DNA of 50,546 bases. Origin: JBLHKS01 sp047620505 (lineage in GTDB: Bacteria; Verrucomicrobiota; Verrucomicrobiia; Verrucomicrobiales; DEV007). This document shows, in pieces, positions 1-8,180 of this stretch. Positions within the stretch are counted from its first letter, which is position 1, and every line of letters begins with the position of its first letter. Under the pieces are notes generated by a model. It saw nothing but the letters and a program-made list of their open reading frames with translations, was not told the DNA's origin and searched no databases. The DNA is taken from assembly GCA_047620505.1 (NCBI GenBank), contig JBLHKS010000027.1:1-50546 (forward strand). The letters run 5' to 3'. A program made the translations under genes and the position numbers.

Positions 1-2
1 CT

Positions 3-146
3 TTCGCACCGAAATTGATGCTTCCAGGGATGAACGAAATGCTGCTGTTCAGTCAGCGCGCCGATCCTGCGGTCTGGCGTTCGCACGGCTTCGAGTGGAA
101 GCACGAGACGATGGAAACGGTTCTGCGTGAGGCGTTCGGGAAATAA
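3..146 (+). CDS. 3' end of an unidentified gene (truncated by window edge)
   Basis: The frame is open from the left edge to a TAA at 144-146, giving the last 47 residues of a protein. The visible end is a hydrophobic stretch followed by a Trp/His/Phe-containing segment and a short helix ending in Phe-Gly-Lys. It loosely resembles the C-terminal tail of NAD-dependent epimerase-like proteins, but the piece is too short to assign. Codon use is ordinary for the window. Family uncertain. Confidence 0.5.
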   Translation, partial: FAPKLMLPGMNEMLLFSQRADPAVWRSHGFEWKHETMETVLREAFGK

Positions 147-193
147 CCGGTTTTCAATGGGGTGCGCCTCGCCTAGCGTCGAGGAAATCAGCG

Positions 194-637
194 ATGCAAC
201 TAACCGAACAACAACAATCAAGCGTCCGTGAATGGGCGGCCGCGGGCGCGACGCTCGGCGAAATCCAAAAGCGTCTTGCCGACGAATTTGAGATCCGTCT
301 CAGTTTCATGGATACCCGCTTTTTAGTTTCCGACTTGAAAGTCTCGATTCAGGGCAAGGAAAAACCGGCGGAGAAGAAAAGTGATGCGCCTGCCGGTGTT
401 GATTCGGATTTGATCGGCGGTGGCGGAGTGACAGTGGACTTGGATTCGGTCGCGAGGCCGGGAACGATGATCAGCGGAAAAGTTACCTTCAGCGATGGAG
501 AAACCGCGACTTGGGACATCGATCAAACGGGACAGCCTGGGTTGGAGCCAACGACGCCGGGTTACCAGCCTTCGCGCGAGGATCTCGAGGAGTTTCAGAA
601 GGGACTTTCGAAGGCGGCGCAGGAATCAGGTCTCTAA
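194..637 (+). CDS. Conserved hypothetical protein with HTH-like N-terminus
   Basis: A 147-residue protein of unknown function. The ATG at 194 is preceded by a purine-rich GAGGAAA about 7 bases upstream, a credible ribosome binding site. Residues about 5-35 have a helix-turn-helix look (alternating Trp/Ala/Leu with a Gly-Ala-Thr turn), as in resolvase-type DNA-binding segments. Residues about 50-75 are Lys/Ala/Pro-rich linker. The C-terminal part has a short beta segment containing G-K-V-T-F-S-D-G followed by an acidic tail. No signal peptide or membrane segment, so probably cytoplasmic. A DNA-binding role is only an inference. Confidence 0.75.
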   Translation: MQLTEQQQSSVREWAAAGATLGEIQKRLADEFEIRLSFMDTRFLVSDLKVSIQGKEKPAEKKSDAPAGVDSDLIGGGGVTVDLDSVARPGTMISGKVTFSDGETATWDIDQTGQPGLEPTTPGYQPSREDLEEFQKGLSKAAQESGL

Positions 638-654
638 CTTAGTCTGACCGCGTC

Positions 655-867
655 GTGTCCTACGTTACGCGCGTTCATCTCGATCGAGCGTCGATGGAGG
701 GAGTCGATCTTGATTCCCATCCGTTTGATGTCCCGGCGATCCGCGGCCTGATCGATGGAATTGAGCTGCATCCCCGCTGCACTTGTTTCGTCGGGCACGG
801 ATTTTACATTCTCGACGAATCTCCAGCAGTTGTTGGACGATGTTTGAGGCCAATAGCACTGATTTAA
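655..867 (+). pseudogene. Collapsed remnant of a COG3910-type AAA ATPase
   Basis: A GTG-initiated 70-codon frame. Residues 1-45 resemble the conserved N-terminus of small predicted AAA ATPases of the COG3910/AAA_21 type: a T-R-V-H-L strand, then H-P-F-D-V-P-A-I-R-G-L, then E-L-H-P-R-C-T-C-F-V-G. In the intact family the F-V-G leads straight into the Walker A loop (G-E-N-G-S-G-K-S). Here Walker A is absent and the frame jumps to G-F-Y-I-L-D-E, which resembles the Walker B strand found more than 100 residues later. The simplest reading is an internal deletion joining the two ends. No ATPase activity is possible without Walker A. The rest of the 638-965 interval shows nothing else. Family assignment is from memory. 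Confidence 0.5.
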
Positions 868-980
868 GAGCTTTGGTATCCCTCTTCGAATTGTCAAACC
901 TTCGAAAGGGTAGCAAATAAGACATAGCTGCTTGACGGCGATCAAAGAGCAAATTTTGTTAAAATGTGAGCCGAATTCTA

Positions 981-1613
981 ATGAATCTTTACAAAACTTT
1001 GGGCATGGTTGCGCTGTGCGCAGTTATTTGCTTTCATTCTAGCGGTTGCGACTCTTCAAGTGGCCCTCTAGTGCTGATTTCTGTTGGTTTCGAACAGGGA
1101 CATGAGAACTGGAAAGTTGAGGGAAAAAAATGGGGAGGATCGACCCCTGAACTCCGACAAGGGGAGGGAAATCCAGGGAATAGTCTTTTCGCGATATCAG
1201 GGCTCGACGGGGGTTCAATGTATTGGATTGCATCACAAGATTTTTTGACAGAGTTTTCACGTGAGGTACCTAAGTATCTCGGAAAGGATGGGCTGGATTT
1301 GACCTATGAACTCAAACAAACTCCGCTAGACGAACTCTCACACGATGAAGACGTAGTAATCAGCGATGGCTCACAGACAATCGCTTACTATCTCGGACAA
1401 CGCCCAAATACAAGTTGGAGCCAATTCAATATTCCACTTGAACCGTCAGGTTGGTATTATCTGAATAAAAATGGAAATCGAACCGATAAACAGCCAACAA
1501 TGGCCGATTTTGAGGACATTATTCGCGATGTCAAGTCGCTGAAAATTCGTGCCGAATATCAGGATGGACGTGACTCCAATTGGTTGGACAATATCAGGGT
1601 TGTCGTGGACTAA
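981..1613 (+). CDS. Lipoprotein with a laminin-B-like domain
   Basis: About 210 residues. I chose ATG 981, which begins a compact signal peptide; an in-frame GTG at 966 would add five residues. The signal ends in S-S-G-C with Cys23 as probable lipidation site, a slightly non-canonical lipobox. The mature part fits the laminin B (domain IV) pattern: a G-F-E-Q-G-x-E-N-W start, an aromatic M-Y-W-I-A segment, S-D-G in the middle, a G-W-Y-Y strand, and the closing L-K-I-R-A-E-Y...W-L-D-N-I-R-V. Such domains are beta-sandwiches that bind matrix or glycan ligands. The gene is visibly more AT-rich than its neighbours, which suggests recent acquisition. Ligand unknown. Confidence 0.7.
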   Translation: MNLYKTLGMVALCAVICFHSSGCDSSSGPLVLISVGFEQGHENWKVEGKKWGGSTPELRQGEGNPGNSLFAISGLDGGSMYWIASQDFLTEFSREVPKYLGKDGLDLTYELKQTPLDELSHDEDVVISDGSQTIAYYLGQRPNTSWSQFNIPLEPSGWYYLNKNGNRTDKQPTMADFEDIIRDVKSLKIRAEYQDGRDSNWLDNIRVVVD

Positions 1614-1708
1614 CTTAATCTCTGCGCCTCGCTGTTCTGGTCGGTCTTAGTTGCACGAAGACTGAGTCTTTCAACTCTTTACAATACGACTCAGATTCAG
1701 GCCTGAGG

Positions 1709-2056
1709 CTAACTCTTTTCCGCACAGGCGACGCATCGCGTACTTTCCGGCAGCAACAGCAGCCGCTCAACGGGAATGGGCTGGCTGCAGCCGACGCAAA
1801 TCCCGAAGCTGGGATCGTGCACGTTCATGCGAGCCTTTTCCAGTTTGCTCAGCCGCTCGCGAGCTCGGTACAACGAAGCGTCGTTGACACTTTTTTCGTT
1901 CATCGACTCGAGTCGGCTTAGGCGGCCGATTGCTTTGTCCGGCACGATCGGCTTCGTCGCTTCCTCGAGATCGATGATCTTCTCTTCAATATCCGCGACC
2001 TCATAGAAGAGGCGGTCGCCGATCTCCTTTCGTGTCGCGTCGTCCAGTCTGGCCAT
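1709..2056 (-). CDS. DksA/TraR-family zinc-finger protein
   Basis: The 115-residue product has a long helical coiled-coil N-terminal part (residues about 5-80) and a C-terminal four-cysteine finger, C87-V-G-C90 and C108-V-A-C111, the layout of DksA/TraR proteins. These bind in the RNA polymerase secondary channel and modulate transcription, often with ppGpp. ATG 2056 gives the usual family length; the frame continues further upstream, but that extra part is Arg/Ser-rich and unlike the family. The gene is divergent from the ABC exporter, with about 175 bases between starts that must hold both promoters. The acidic tip residues of true DksA are not obvious, so the regulatory role is inferred. 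Confidence 0.85.
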   Translation of the reverse strand: MARLDDATRKEIGDRLFYEVADIEEKIIDLEEATKPIVPDKAIGRLSRLESMNEKSVNDASLYRARERLSKLEKARMNVHDPSFGICVGCSQPIPVERLLLLPESTRCVACAEKS

Positions 2057-2230
2057 TCGAATAACCTGGAGCAGGCCGCTACCGGCCACAACACGCCGAT
2101 TTCGTTTCCTTCCACGCGGATTGGCGGTGTTCGAGTTCGAGAAATGTGATGGAAACGATTCGCTACGAACGATTCGTTGAACCCGTCGCATCCCGCTCCA
2201 AAGTCACCGCCATTCCATGGAAAAATCGTC

Positions 2231-3979
2231 ATGAGCACCGTCTTTCGGGTCTTTACCTACCTCAAGCGCTATCCCGGCCTCGCGATCGCTCAGCTCGCTT
2301 GCGCTGTGGTCGCGACGCTGTTGATTTTGGTGTTCCCTACGATCATCGCCGTGCTCATCGACGATGTTATCCCGAACGGCCGCATCGAGCAGCTGCTGCC
2401 GATGGGCCTGATCGCGTTCGGAGCATTTGCGCTTCGCGAAGCGCTGGATTCCGGCCGAATTCAGCTCAACAACACCTTCGAGCAGAAGGTCATTTTCGAT
2501 CTGCGCAGCGATCTCTACCAGCACATCCAGCGCCTCCCGCTTCAGTGGTTCGACAACCATCCGACCGGCGACACGATGACTTGCGTCACTGACGACGTGC
2601 AAAGCATGGAGCGCGTTTTGATCGATGGGATTGAGCAAGGCGTCGTCGCGTTGCTGCAAATTCTGGTCGTCGGCACGATGATGTTTTTCCTGAATCCCGC
2701 TCTCACGCTTGCCGCGATGATCCCGATTCCGCTGCTTTTCGTCGGAGCCTGGCTTTACACGAAAAACCGTCAGCGCTACGCCGAGCAACGAAAGGCGACT
2801 GGCGAAATGAACTCGCTTTTGCATGACAACATCGCGGGCATTCGACAGATCAAAGCCTACGCGCTTGAGGACAGCGAACACGAGAATTTCAATGAATCGA
2901 GCAACGCGGTTCGGCGGGCGAGCTTGCGAGTCATGCGGGCCTGGGCGTTTTACAAGCCGAGCATGAATCTTTTCAACTCGCTCGGCCACGTGCTCGTCCT
3001 CTGCGTTGGCGGTTGGCTTTTGATTCGCTCGGCTGGCGGCGGAGAAGTCGCAGATGCCCAGATCGGGCAGCTAACGGCCTTTCTTTACCTCGTTACCGCG
3101 CACTTTTACGAGCCGTTCATGCGCCTGCATGGGCTCAATCAACTGGTTATGTCAGGGCGAGCAGCTGCTGACCGCGTTTTCGGCGTGCTCGATTCCGATC
3201 CCGAGCTCAGTCTCGATTCCGGTAGCGATCTGACCGCGACTGACGGCCATGTGTCGTTCGATAAAGTCAGTTTCGCGTACAACGAGCGCGCCTCGACTCT
3301 CAGCGGGGTTTCGATCGAGGCCAAGCCCGGCCAAAGCATCGCGCTTGTCGGTCCGACCGGTGCCGGAAAGTCGACGGTGATCAATCTGCTCGCGAGGTTT
3401 TACGAATACAACAGCGGCACGATCCAGATCGATGGCGTGGAGATCACCGAGTTTAATAAACGCTCGCTGCGCTCTCAAATCGGCTACGTCACGCAGGAAA
3501 GTTTCCTCTTCAACGGCACGGTTCGCGACAATCTTGTCATCGCAAAACGCAGCGCGAGCGAAGACGAACTCTGGCGAGCGTTGGAAATCGCTAACGCCGC
3601 CGGATTCGTTCAGCGCCTTCCAGAAGTGTTGGAAACGGAGGTCGGCGAGCGTGGAGTCAAGCTTAGTGTCGGCGAGAAACAGCGAATCTCGATTGCGCGC
3701 GCGCTGCTCAAGAATCCGCCGATTTTGCTTCTCGATGAGGCGACGGCGAGCGTCGATACGGAAACCGAACGCGAGATTCAGGAGGCGCTGGAGAAGCTGA
3801 TGGTGAATCGGACGAGCTTCGTCATCGCGCACCGGCTTTCGACGGTTCGGAACGCGGATCGGATCTACGTTCTGGATCGCGGCGAGGTGATTGAGGAAGG
3901 CACGCACCAGCAGCTGCTGGATCAAGGCGGCGAGTACGCCAAGTTGTGTCGGACCTCGTTTTTGGATAGCGATCAGTGA
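2231..3979 (+). CDS. MsbA-type ABC exporter (fused permease-ATPase)
   Basis: A half-transporter of 582 residues that should act as a homodimer in the inner membrane, exporting lipids, drugs or peptides. Residues 1-310 hold about six membrane helices. The ATPase half shows Walker A G-P-T-G-A-G-K-S-T near residue 374, a signature loop L-S-V-G-E-K-Q-R near 478 (a variant of L-S-G-G-Q), Walker B I-L-L-L-D-E-A-T-A near 498 and the switch histidine in A-H-R-L. ATG 2231 is preferred over an in-frame TTG at 2177 because the extra 18 residues are not family-like. Two copies of the dispersed palindrome lie at 2388 and 3160, and a third at 3909. Substrate cannot be read from sequence. Confidence 0.93.
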   Translation: MSTVFRVFTYLKRYPGLAIAQLACAVVATLLILVFPTIIAVLIDDVIPNGRIEQLLPMGLIAFGAFALREALDSGRIQLNNTFEQKVIFDLRSDLYQHIQRLPLQWFDNHPTGDTMTCVTDDVQSMERVLIDGIEQGVVALLQILVVGTMMFFLNPALTLAAMIPIPLLFVGAWLYTKNRQRYAEQRKATGEMNSLLHDNIAGIRQIKAYALEDSEHENFNESSNAVRRASLRVMRAWAFYKPSMNLFNSLGHVLVLCVGGWLLIRSAGGGEVADAQIGQLTAFLYLVTAHFYEPFMRLHGLNQLVMSGRAAADRVFGVLDSDPELSLDSGSDLTATDGHVSFDKVSFAYNERASTLSGVSIEAKPGQSIALVGPTGAGKSTVINLLARFYEYNSGTIQIDGVEITEFNKRSLRSQIGYVTQESFLFNGTVRDNLVIAKRSASEDELWRALEIANAAGFVQRLPEVLETEVGERGVKLSVGEKQRISIARALLKNPPILLLDEATASVDTETEREIQEALEKLMVNRTSFVIAHRLSTVRNADRIYVLDRGEVIEEGTHQQLLDQGGEYAKLCRTSFLDSDQ

Positions 3980-4045
3980 GCTTGAGCGAGAGGGCGTGCT
4001 TTTTTGCTGGCGCCAGGCGCTGATTTCTCTACCACTTACCCGATC

Positions 4046-5998
4046 ATGAGCCAGCCCGACGAGACTCCCGTCTACAATCCACCTGCCGAGTTTTCCGCCA
4101 ACGCCCACGTTAAGTCGCTCGACGAGTATCGCGCGATTTACGATCGCTCGATCAGCGATCCTGAAGGATTCTGGGCGGAGCAGGCCGAAACGCGCCTGAC
4201 ATGGTTTGAAAAATGGCACACGGTCAGGGAATATGATTACCACGAAGCTAAAATCGAGTGGTTCCTCGGCGGGAAGCTGAACGCCTGTTACAACTGCGTC
4301 GATCGGCACGTCGAGAACGGTCGCGGCAACGATCAGGCTCTGATTTGGGAAGGAAACGACCCGGCGGAAAGCAAGAGTTTCACCTACGGCGAGCTTCAGG
4401 CTGAGGTTCAGAAGGCAGCCAACGCACTGAAAAACCAGGGCATCGGAAAGGGCGATCGAGTCTGCATTTACATGCAGATGATTCCGGAGCTGGCGATTTC
4501 GATGCTGGCTTGCGCGCGGATTGGCGCTGTTCACTCGATCGTGTTCGGCGCGTTCACGGCGGACAGTTTGGTTACCCGGATTAACGATTCGCAGTGCAAG
4601 GCGATTCTAACTCAGGACACGGGCGTGCGTGGGGTGAAGCAGGATATTCCGATGAAGGCCAACGCTGACGCCGCTGTTGTGAAGTGTCCAAGCATCGAGA
4701 AAATTCTCGTGGTGCAGCGGACTGGATCGCCCGTTGAGATGGCTGAAGGCCGCGATGTCTGGTGGCACGAAGCGGTAGCAGCTGCTGACGCGACCTGCGC
4801 GCCCGAGCCGATGGATTCTGAAGATCCGCTTTTCATTCTCTACACGTCAGGATCGACCGGAAAGCCGAAGGGCGTGTTGCACACGACCGGCGGTTACCTG
4901 ACTTACGTGGCGGCGACCTTCGAATGGGTTTTCGATTACAAGCCGGGCGATGTTTACTGGTGCACGGCTGATATCGGTTGGGTAACCGGCCACAGCTACA
5001 TCACCTACGGCCCGCTCGCCAACGGAGCGCTGACGATGATGTATGAGGGCGTGCCGAATTATCCGGATTGGGGTCGCTTCTGGGAAGTTGTCGAGAAGCA
5101 CAAGGTGAACATTTTTTACACCGCGCCGACCGCGTTGCGCGCGTTGATGAAGGAAGGCGATTCCTGGCCGGCGAAGTACGATCTAAGCAGTCTGCGCTTG
5201 TTAGGAACCGTGGGCGAGCCGATCAAATCGCCGGAGTGGACCTGGTATCACAAAGTGATCGGCAAAGAGCTTTGCCCGATTGTCGACACGTGGTGGCAGA
5301 CGGAAACGGGTGGAATTATGATGTCACCGCTGCCAGGTGCGACGCCTACCAAACCGGGGTCGGCCACGTTTCCGCTTCCAGGCGTTAAACCGGCGCTGGT
5401 CGACGAAGAAGGAAACATCATTGAAGGCAACGATGTCCGCGGGAATCTGGTAATGTTAGAGCCGTGGCCTGGGCAGATGCGCGGTGTCTACGGCGATCAG
5501 CAGCGGTTTTTCGATACTTATTTCGCGAGGTACCCGGGCAAGTATTTTTCCGGCGATGGCTGCCTGCGCGACAAAGACGGCTACTACTGGATTACAGGTC
5601 GAGTGGACGACGTGATCATCGTTTCCGGACACAATCTGGGAACGGCGGAGATCGAAGGCGCGATCGGGATTCATTCGTCCGTGGCAGAGGCTGCGGTGGT
5701 TGGCTTTCCGCATGAAATTAAAGGAACGGCGATCTACGCATTCGTTACGCTGAAAACCGGCCAGACGCCGACCGACGAAATGAAAGCCGAGATCATCAAG
5801 ACCGTCCGCGGCGACATCGGGCCGCATGCGTCGCCACAAAAAATTCAGTTCACCGAAGGTCTGCCGAAGACTCGCTCAGGCAAGATTATGCGGCGGATTC
5901 TGCGGAAAATTGCGGAGGGTGACGTGCACGATCTCGGCGATATTTCGACGTTGGCGGATCCCGGCGTGGTGGATTCGCTCGTTAGCGGGCGGGTTTAA
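4046..5998 (+). CDS. acs: Acetyl-CoA synthetase
   Basis: The 650-residue enzyme converts acetate, ATP and CoA to acetyl-CoA, AMP and pyrophosphate in the cytoplasm. Visible motifs are the adenylate P-loop Y-T-S-G-S-T-G-K-P-K-G near residue 266, the acetate/adenylate pocket D-T-W-W-Q-T-E-T-G-G near 415, the hinge D-D-V-I-I-V-S-G-H, and the C-terminal T-R-S-G-K-I-M-R-R containing the catalytic lysine that is acetylated in characterised Acs. Length matches the family. ATG 4046 is chosen because the upstream TTG extension is unlike known N-termini. It follows the ABC exporter by 66 bases on the same strand. No regulatory site recognised. Confidence 0.96.
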   Translation: MSQPDETPVYNPPAEFSANAHVKSLDEYRAIYDRSISDPEGFWAEQAETRLTWFEKWHTVREYDYHEAKIEWFLGGKLNACYNCVDRHVENGRGNDQALIWEGNDPAESKSFTYGELQAEVQKAANALKNQGIGKGDRVCIYMQMIPELAISMLACARIGAVHSIVFGAFTADSLVTRINDSQCKAILTQDTGVRGVKQDIPMKANADAAVVKCPSIEKILVVQRTGSPVEMAEGRDVWWHEAVAAADATCAPEPMDSEDPLFILYTSGSTGKPKGVLHTTGGYLTYVAATFEWVFDYKPGDVYWCTADIGWVTGHSYITYGPLANGALTMMYEGVPNYPDWGRFWEVVEKHKVNIFYTAPTALRALMKEGDSWPAKYDLSSLRLLGTVGEPIKSPEWTWYHKVIGKELCPIVDTWWQTETGGIMMSPLPGATPTKPGSATFPLPGVKPALVDEEGNIIEGNDVRGNLVMLEPWPGQMRGVYGDQQRFFDTYFARYPGKYFSGDGCLRDKDGYYWITGRVDDVIIVSGHNLGTAEIEGAIGIHSSVAEAAVVGFPHEIKGTAIYAFVTLKTGQTPTDEMKAEIIKTVRGDIGPHASPQKIQFTEGLPKTRSGKIMRRILRKIAEGDVHDLGDISTLADPGVVDSLVSGRV

Positions 5999-6008
5999 AG
6001 AAAATACT

Positions 6009-6290
6009 TCAGTAAATTCCGCCCCGGGGACCGACCTGAAGCACTTCGAGGACTTCCTGAAGCTGAAAGCTGTTTTCTCTTTCGACGACCCAGAAAATCG
6101 CGCGGTAATCACCAACCCGAAGCCGCAGACAACCTTCCCACTTTCCCTTCGTCGCTGCTGCGTGGGGATCGGAGGTCGGGTCGGCTAGCGCAGCGACTTC
6201 TCGCAGCTTCGCCTTGATCTGCTTACGCCGCTCTTCGGGAATTCGCCGAAATTGCCGGGCGGCGCGGCGATGAAAAACAATTGGCCTCAT
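6009..6290 (-). CDS. RelE/ParE-family toxin
   Basis: A small basic protein of 93 residues. The N-terminus F-H-R-R-A-A-R-Q-F-R-R-I-P and the later G-x-W-x-x-x-L-R-L-R-V-G-D-Y-R-A-I-F-W strand pair are the RelE/ParE/HigB toxin fold. RelE toxins cleave mRNA on the ribosome; ParE relatives target gyrase, and the sequence alone does not separate them. It starts 6 bases after the stop of the small acidic partner at 6297-6494, the usual antitoxin-toxin order. It lies convergent with and only 10 bases from the acs stop codon. Confidence 0.85.
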   Translation of the reverse strand: MRPIVFHRRAARQFRRIPEERRKQIKAKLREVAALADPTSDPHAAATKGKWEGCLRLRVGDYRAIFWVVERENSFQLQEVLEVLQVGPRGGIY

Positions 6291-6296
6291 CCCGAA

Positions 6297-6494
6297 TTAC
6301 AATTCGTCGATCGATACGAAAGCCTCTTCATTTCCCGCTTTACTGTCCGCGATCGCTTCCTCCAAATCCTTCTCCTCTTCTTCGCTCAGGTCAAAGCAGT
6401 AGGTTTCCATCAATTCGACAAATTCATCATACGGTATGATTACATCAGTGGGACGGCCACTCGCGTCCATCACAAGCTTTTTGGAGATCGTCAT
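6297..6494 (-). CDS. Antitoxin partner of the RelE-like toxin
   Basis: The 65-residue acidic protein begins M-T-I-S-K-K-L-V-M-D and contains the segment G-R-P-T-D-V-I-I-P-Y-D-E-F-V-E-L-M, typical of Phd/YefM-like or related small antitoxins. The C-terminal half is strongly acidic (E-E-E-E-K-D-L-E-E-A), as expected for toxin wrapping. ATG 6494 is preferred to a TTG at 6512. It precedes the toxin by 6 bases, so both are probably on one autoregulated transcript. The operator would lie in the 6495-6618 gap, where I recognise no clear operator. Confidence 0.8.
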   Translation of the reverse strand: MTISKKLVMDASGRPTDVIIPYDEFVELMETYCFDLSEEEEKDLEEAIADSKAGNEEAFVSIDEL

Positions 6495-6618
6495 GACCAA
6501 TCCTATTCGCAATTTCTCGAACTGTCGAGGTCGTGACTTTGATTGCCGCCTTCCTCGCGACGATTATCGGCGCGAAAATCACCAAAAGTGATCAGCAGCT
6601 GCTCGCTCGCCACTGGCC

Positions 6619-6912
6619 TTATTTAGGGCGGAAATTCGCGAGTTTTGTGCACGCAGCGGCCAGAATCATCCCGAACATCGCGAAAACGTGCAGAGCCAAT
6701 GTCAGGGGCGAGTGAATCCGGCTGTACCTCCATACGGCCTCTTTGACTTCCGTTTTCTTGCCATGCTGGCCAACGTAGTAGCGGCCATCGATCGGGCCGT
6801 CGTACATTTGGGCGTCGCCGCCGATGCATTGGGCGATGACCGCAAAAACGATGAAATTTACGATTCCAAGAACTGCCAAGACAACGCCGATCCAGAAAAC
6901 AATTCGGTTCAT
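6619..6912 (-). CDS. Small membrane protein, unknown function
   Basis: A 97-residue protein with two predicted membrane helices, near residues 5-28 and 70-88, and a polar loop containing G-P-I-D-G-R-Y-Y-V-G-Q-H-G between them. Its ATG overlaps the stop of the NamZ-like gene in an ATGA, so it is translationally coupled and belongs to that operon. I do not recognise the family. A palindrome copy (6594-6603) sits 15 bases downstream of its stop. Confidence 0.75.
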   Translation of the reverse strand: MNRIVFWIGVVLAVLGIVNFIVFAVIAQCIGGDAQMYDGPIDGRYYVGQHGKKTEVKEAVWRYSRIHSPLTLALHVFAMFGMILAAACTKLANFRPK

Positions 6913-8180
6913 CGATAGAGAAGAAAGCGCTGCCGCTGATTCCGAAAGCGATCGTTGTGCGGTTTCCAGGTTGCGATGATTTGGCCCGCCGACACGCCGC
7001 GCGAGAGATGGTTTTCGAGATCTCGGCTGCCGTAAACTTTGTAGAAAATGTTCTTCGTGCTGCCCGATGAATTCGCGAAGAGGTTCTTGGGAATGCGTTT
7101 GTTCAGCTCCGCGATCAGCGCGATGTCGAGCGCGACCAGATCGGCGCTCGTGTTAGGATCGATGTGGATCCGCGAGCCGGCCATGCCTTGACGGTTAGGG
7201 CTCGTGTAAGGCGTGAATTTGATTCCCGGCGTGTTCAGCCGATTCAGCGCGGCGGTAAATTCATTCGGATCGACGCCCCTGCCGCCACAGAATTCGAACG
7301 GCCCTGAAGTGCCGATTCCGATGTCGCCGCCGGTCAAGCTGCCGAGAATTCCGGTCGCCGTGTAGTAAAAAGGCGAGCGCGGATTCGGGATGTTTGGCGA
7401 GGTCGCGACCCAGCGCAAGCCGGTGTGCTCCCAGGCCATGTTGCGGTTCCATCCCTGCATTGGAATCACGCTGAGTCGGCACTGGGCCTTCATCCAGCGG
7501 CTCGCATTCGCCATTTGCGCGAGCTCACCAGCCGTCATTCCGTGGACGTACGGCGTCGGGAGCTGTCCAACGAACGAGCGCCATTTTTCCTCAATCGGCG
7601 GGCCCTGAATTCGGTGTCCACCCATCGGGTTAGGCCGGTCGAGGACGATGAACTCCTTGCCCTGCTCGCCGCAGGCCTCCATCGCCAGAGCCATCGTCGA
7701 AATGTAAGTGTAGCTGCGGCAACCGATGTCTTGAAGATCAAAAAGCAGGACGTCGATGTGGCTGAGCATCGCGGGAGTCGGCTTTCGCGTGGGACCGTAG
7801 AGCGAGTAGGCGGTCAAGCCGGTTAGCGGGTCGCGTCGATTGGAAATGTGGACGGCGGCTTTTTCGGTGCCGTCGAGCCCGTGCTCCGGCGTGTAGAGCG
7901 CGACGAGGTTGACCTCCTGCGCGCGATGGAGCACGACTCGGGTTTTCTCGCCGCGACGATTCACACTGGTCTGGTTTGTGATCAGCCCAACGCGTTTGCC
8001 ACGCAACGGCGCGAATTGTTGTTCGGTCAGGACGTCGATCCCGAGTTTGACCTGACCGCGGTAGGCCCCGGGTTGGTTAGGGGTGGAAGCGCCCGGTTGG
8101 CAGGAAGTCAGTCCGAAGAGCAACCCAGCAGCTGCTACGGCGATCGTCAGCCTCAATTCAGTCATCCAACTGGTTAACAT
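6909..8180 (-). CDS. namZ: NamZ-type exo-beta-N-acetylmuramidase lipoprotein (DUF1343)
   Basis: A 423-residue lipoprotein with lipobox L-T-S-C (Cys27). The mature part carries the DUF1343 hallmarks: G-I-D-V-L, R-V-G-L-I-T-N-Q-T-S-V, A-L-Y-T-P-E-H-G-L, L-L-F-D-L-Q-D-I-G-C-R-S-Y-T-Y, and V-L-D-R-P-N-P-M-G-G. In Bacteroidota, NamZ proteins of this family release MurNAc from the non-reducing end of peptidoglycan fragments. It overlaps the aminotransferase gene upstream by 7 bases and the membrane-protein gene downstream by 4. An alternative ATG at 8165 gives an equally good signal peptide. Substrate is inferred from family. Confidence 0.88.
   Translation of the reverse strand: MLTSWMTELRLTIAVAAAGLLFGLTSCQPGASTPNQPGAYRGQVKLGIDVLTEQQFAPLRGKRVGLITNQTSVNRRGEKTRVVLHRAQEVNLVALYTPEHGLDGTEKAAVHISNRRDPLTGLTAYSLYGPTRKPTPAMLSHIDVLLFDLQDIGCRSYTYISTMALAMEACGEQGKEFIVLDRPNPMGGHRIQGPPIEEKWRSFVGQLPTPYVHGMTAGELAQMANASRWMKAQCRLSVIPMQGWNRNMAWEHTGLRWVATSPNIPNPRSPFYYTATGILGSLTGGDIGIGTSGPFEFCGGRGVDPNEFTAALNRLNTPGIKFTPYTSPNRQGMAGSRIHIDPNTSADLVALDIALIAELNKRIPKNLFANSSGSTKNIFYKVYGSRDLENHLSRGVSAGQIIATWKPHNDRFRNQRQRFLLYR

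Noticed and set aside
3662..3691. ABC signature L-S-V-G-E instead of L-S-G-G-Q as a sign of inactivation
   Set aside because: Walker A, Walker B and the switch histidine are intact, and variant signature loops are known in exporters; no reason to call it inactive.
3152..4534. Long minus-strand frame (460 codons) opposite the ABC exporter and acs
   Set aside because: It is antisense to two certain genes. Its composition is Arg/Leu/Val-rich mirror coding with no recognisable domain.
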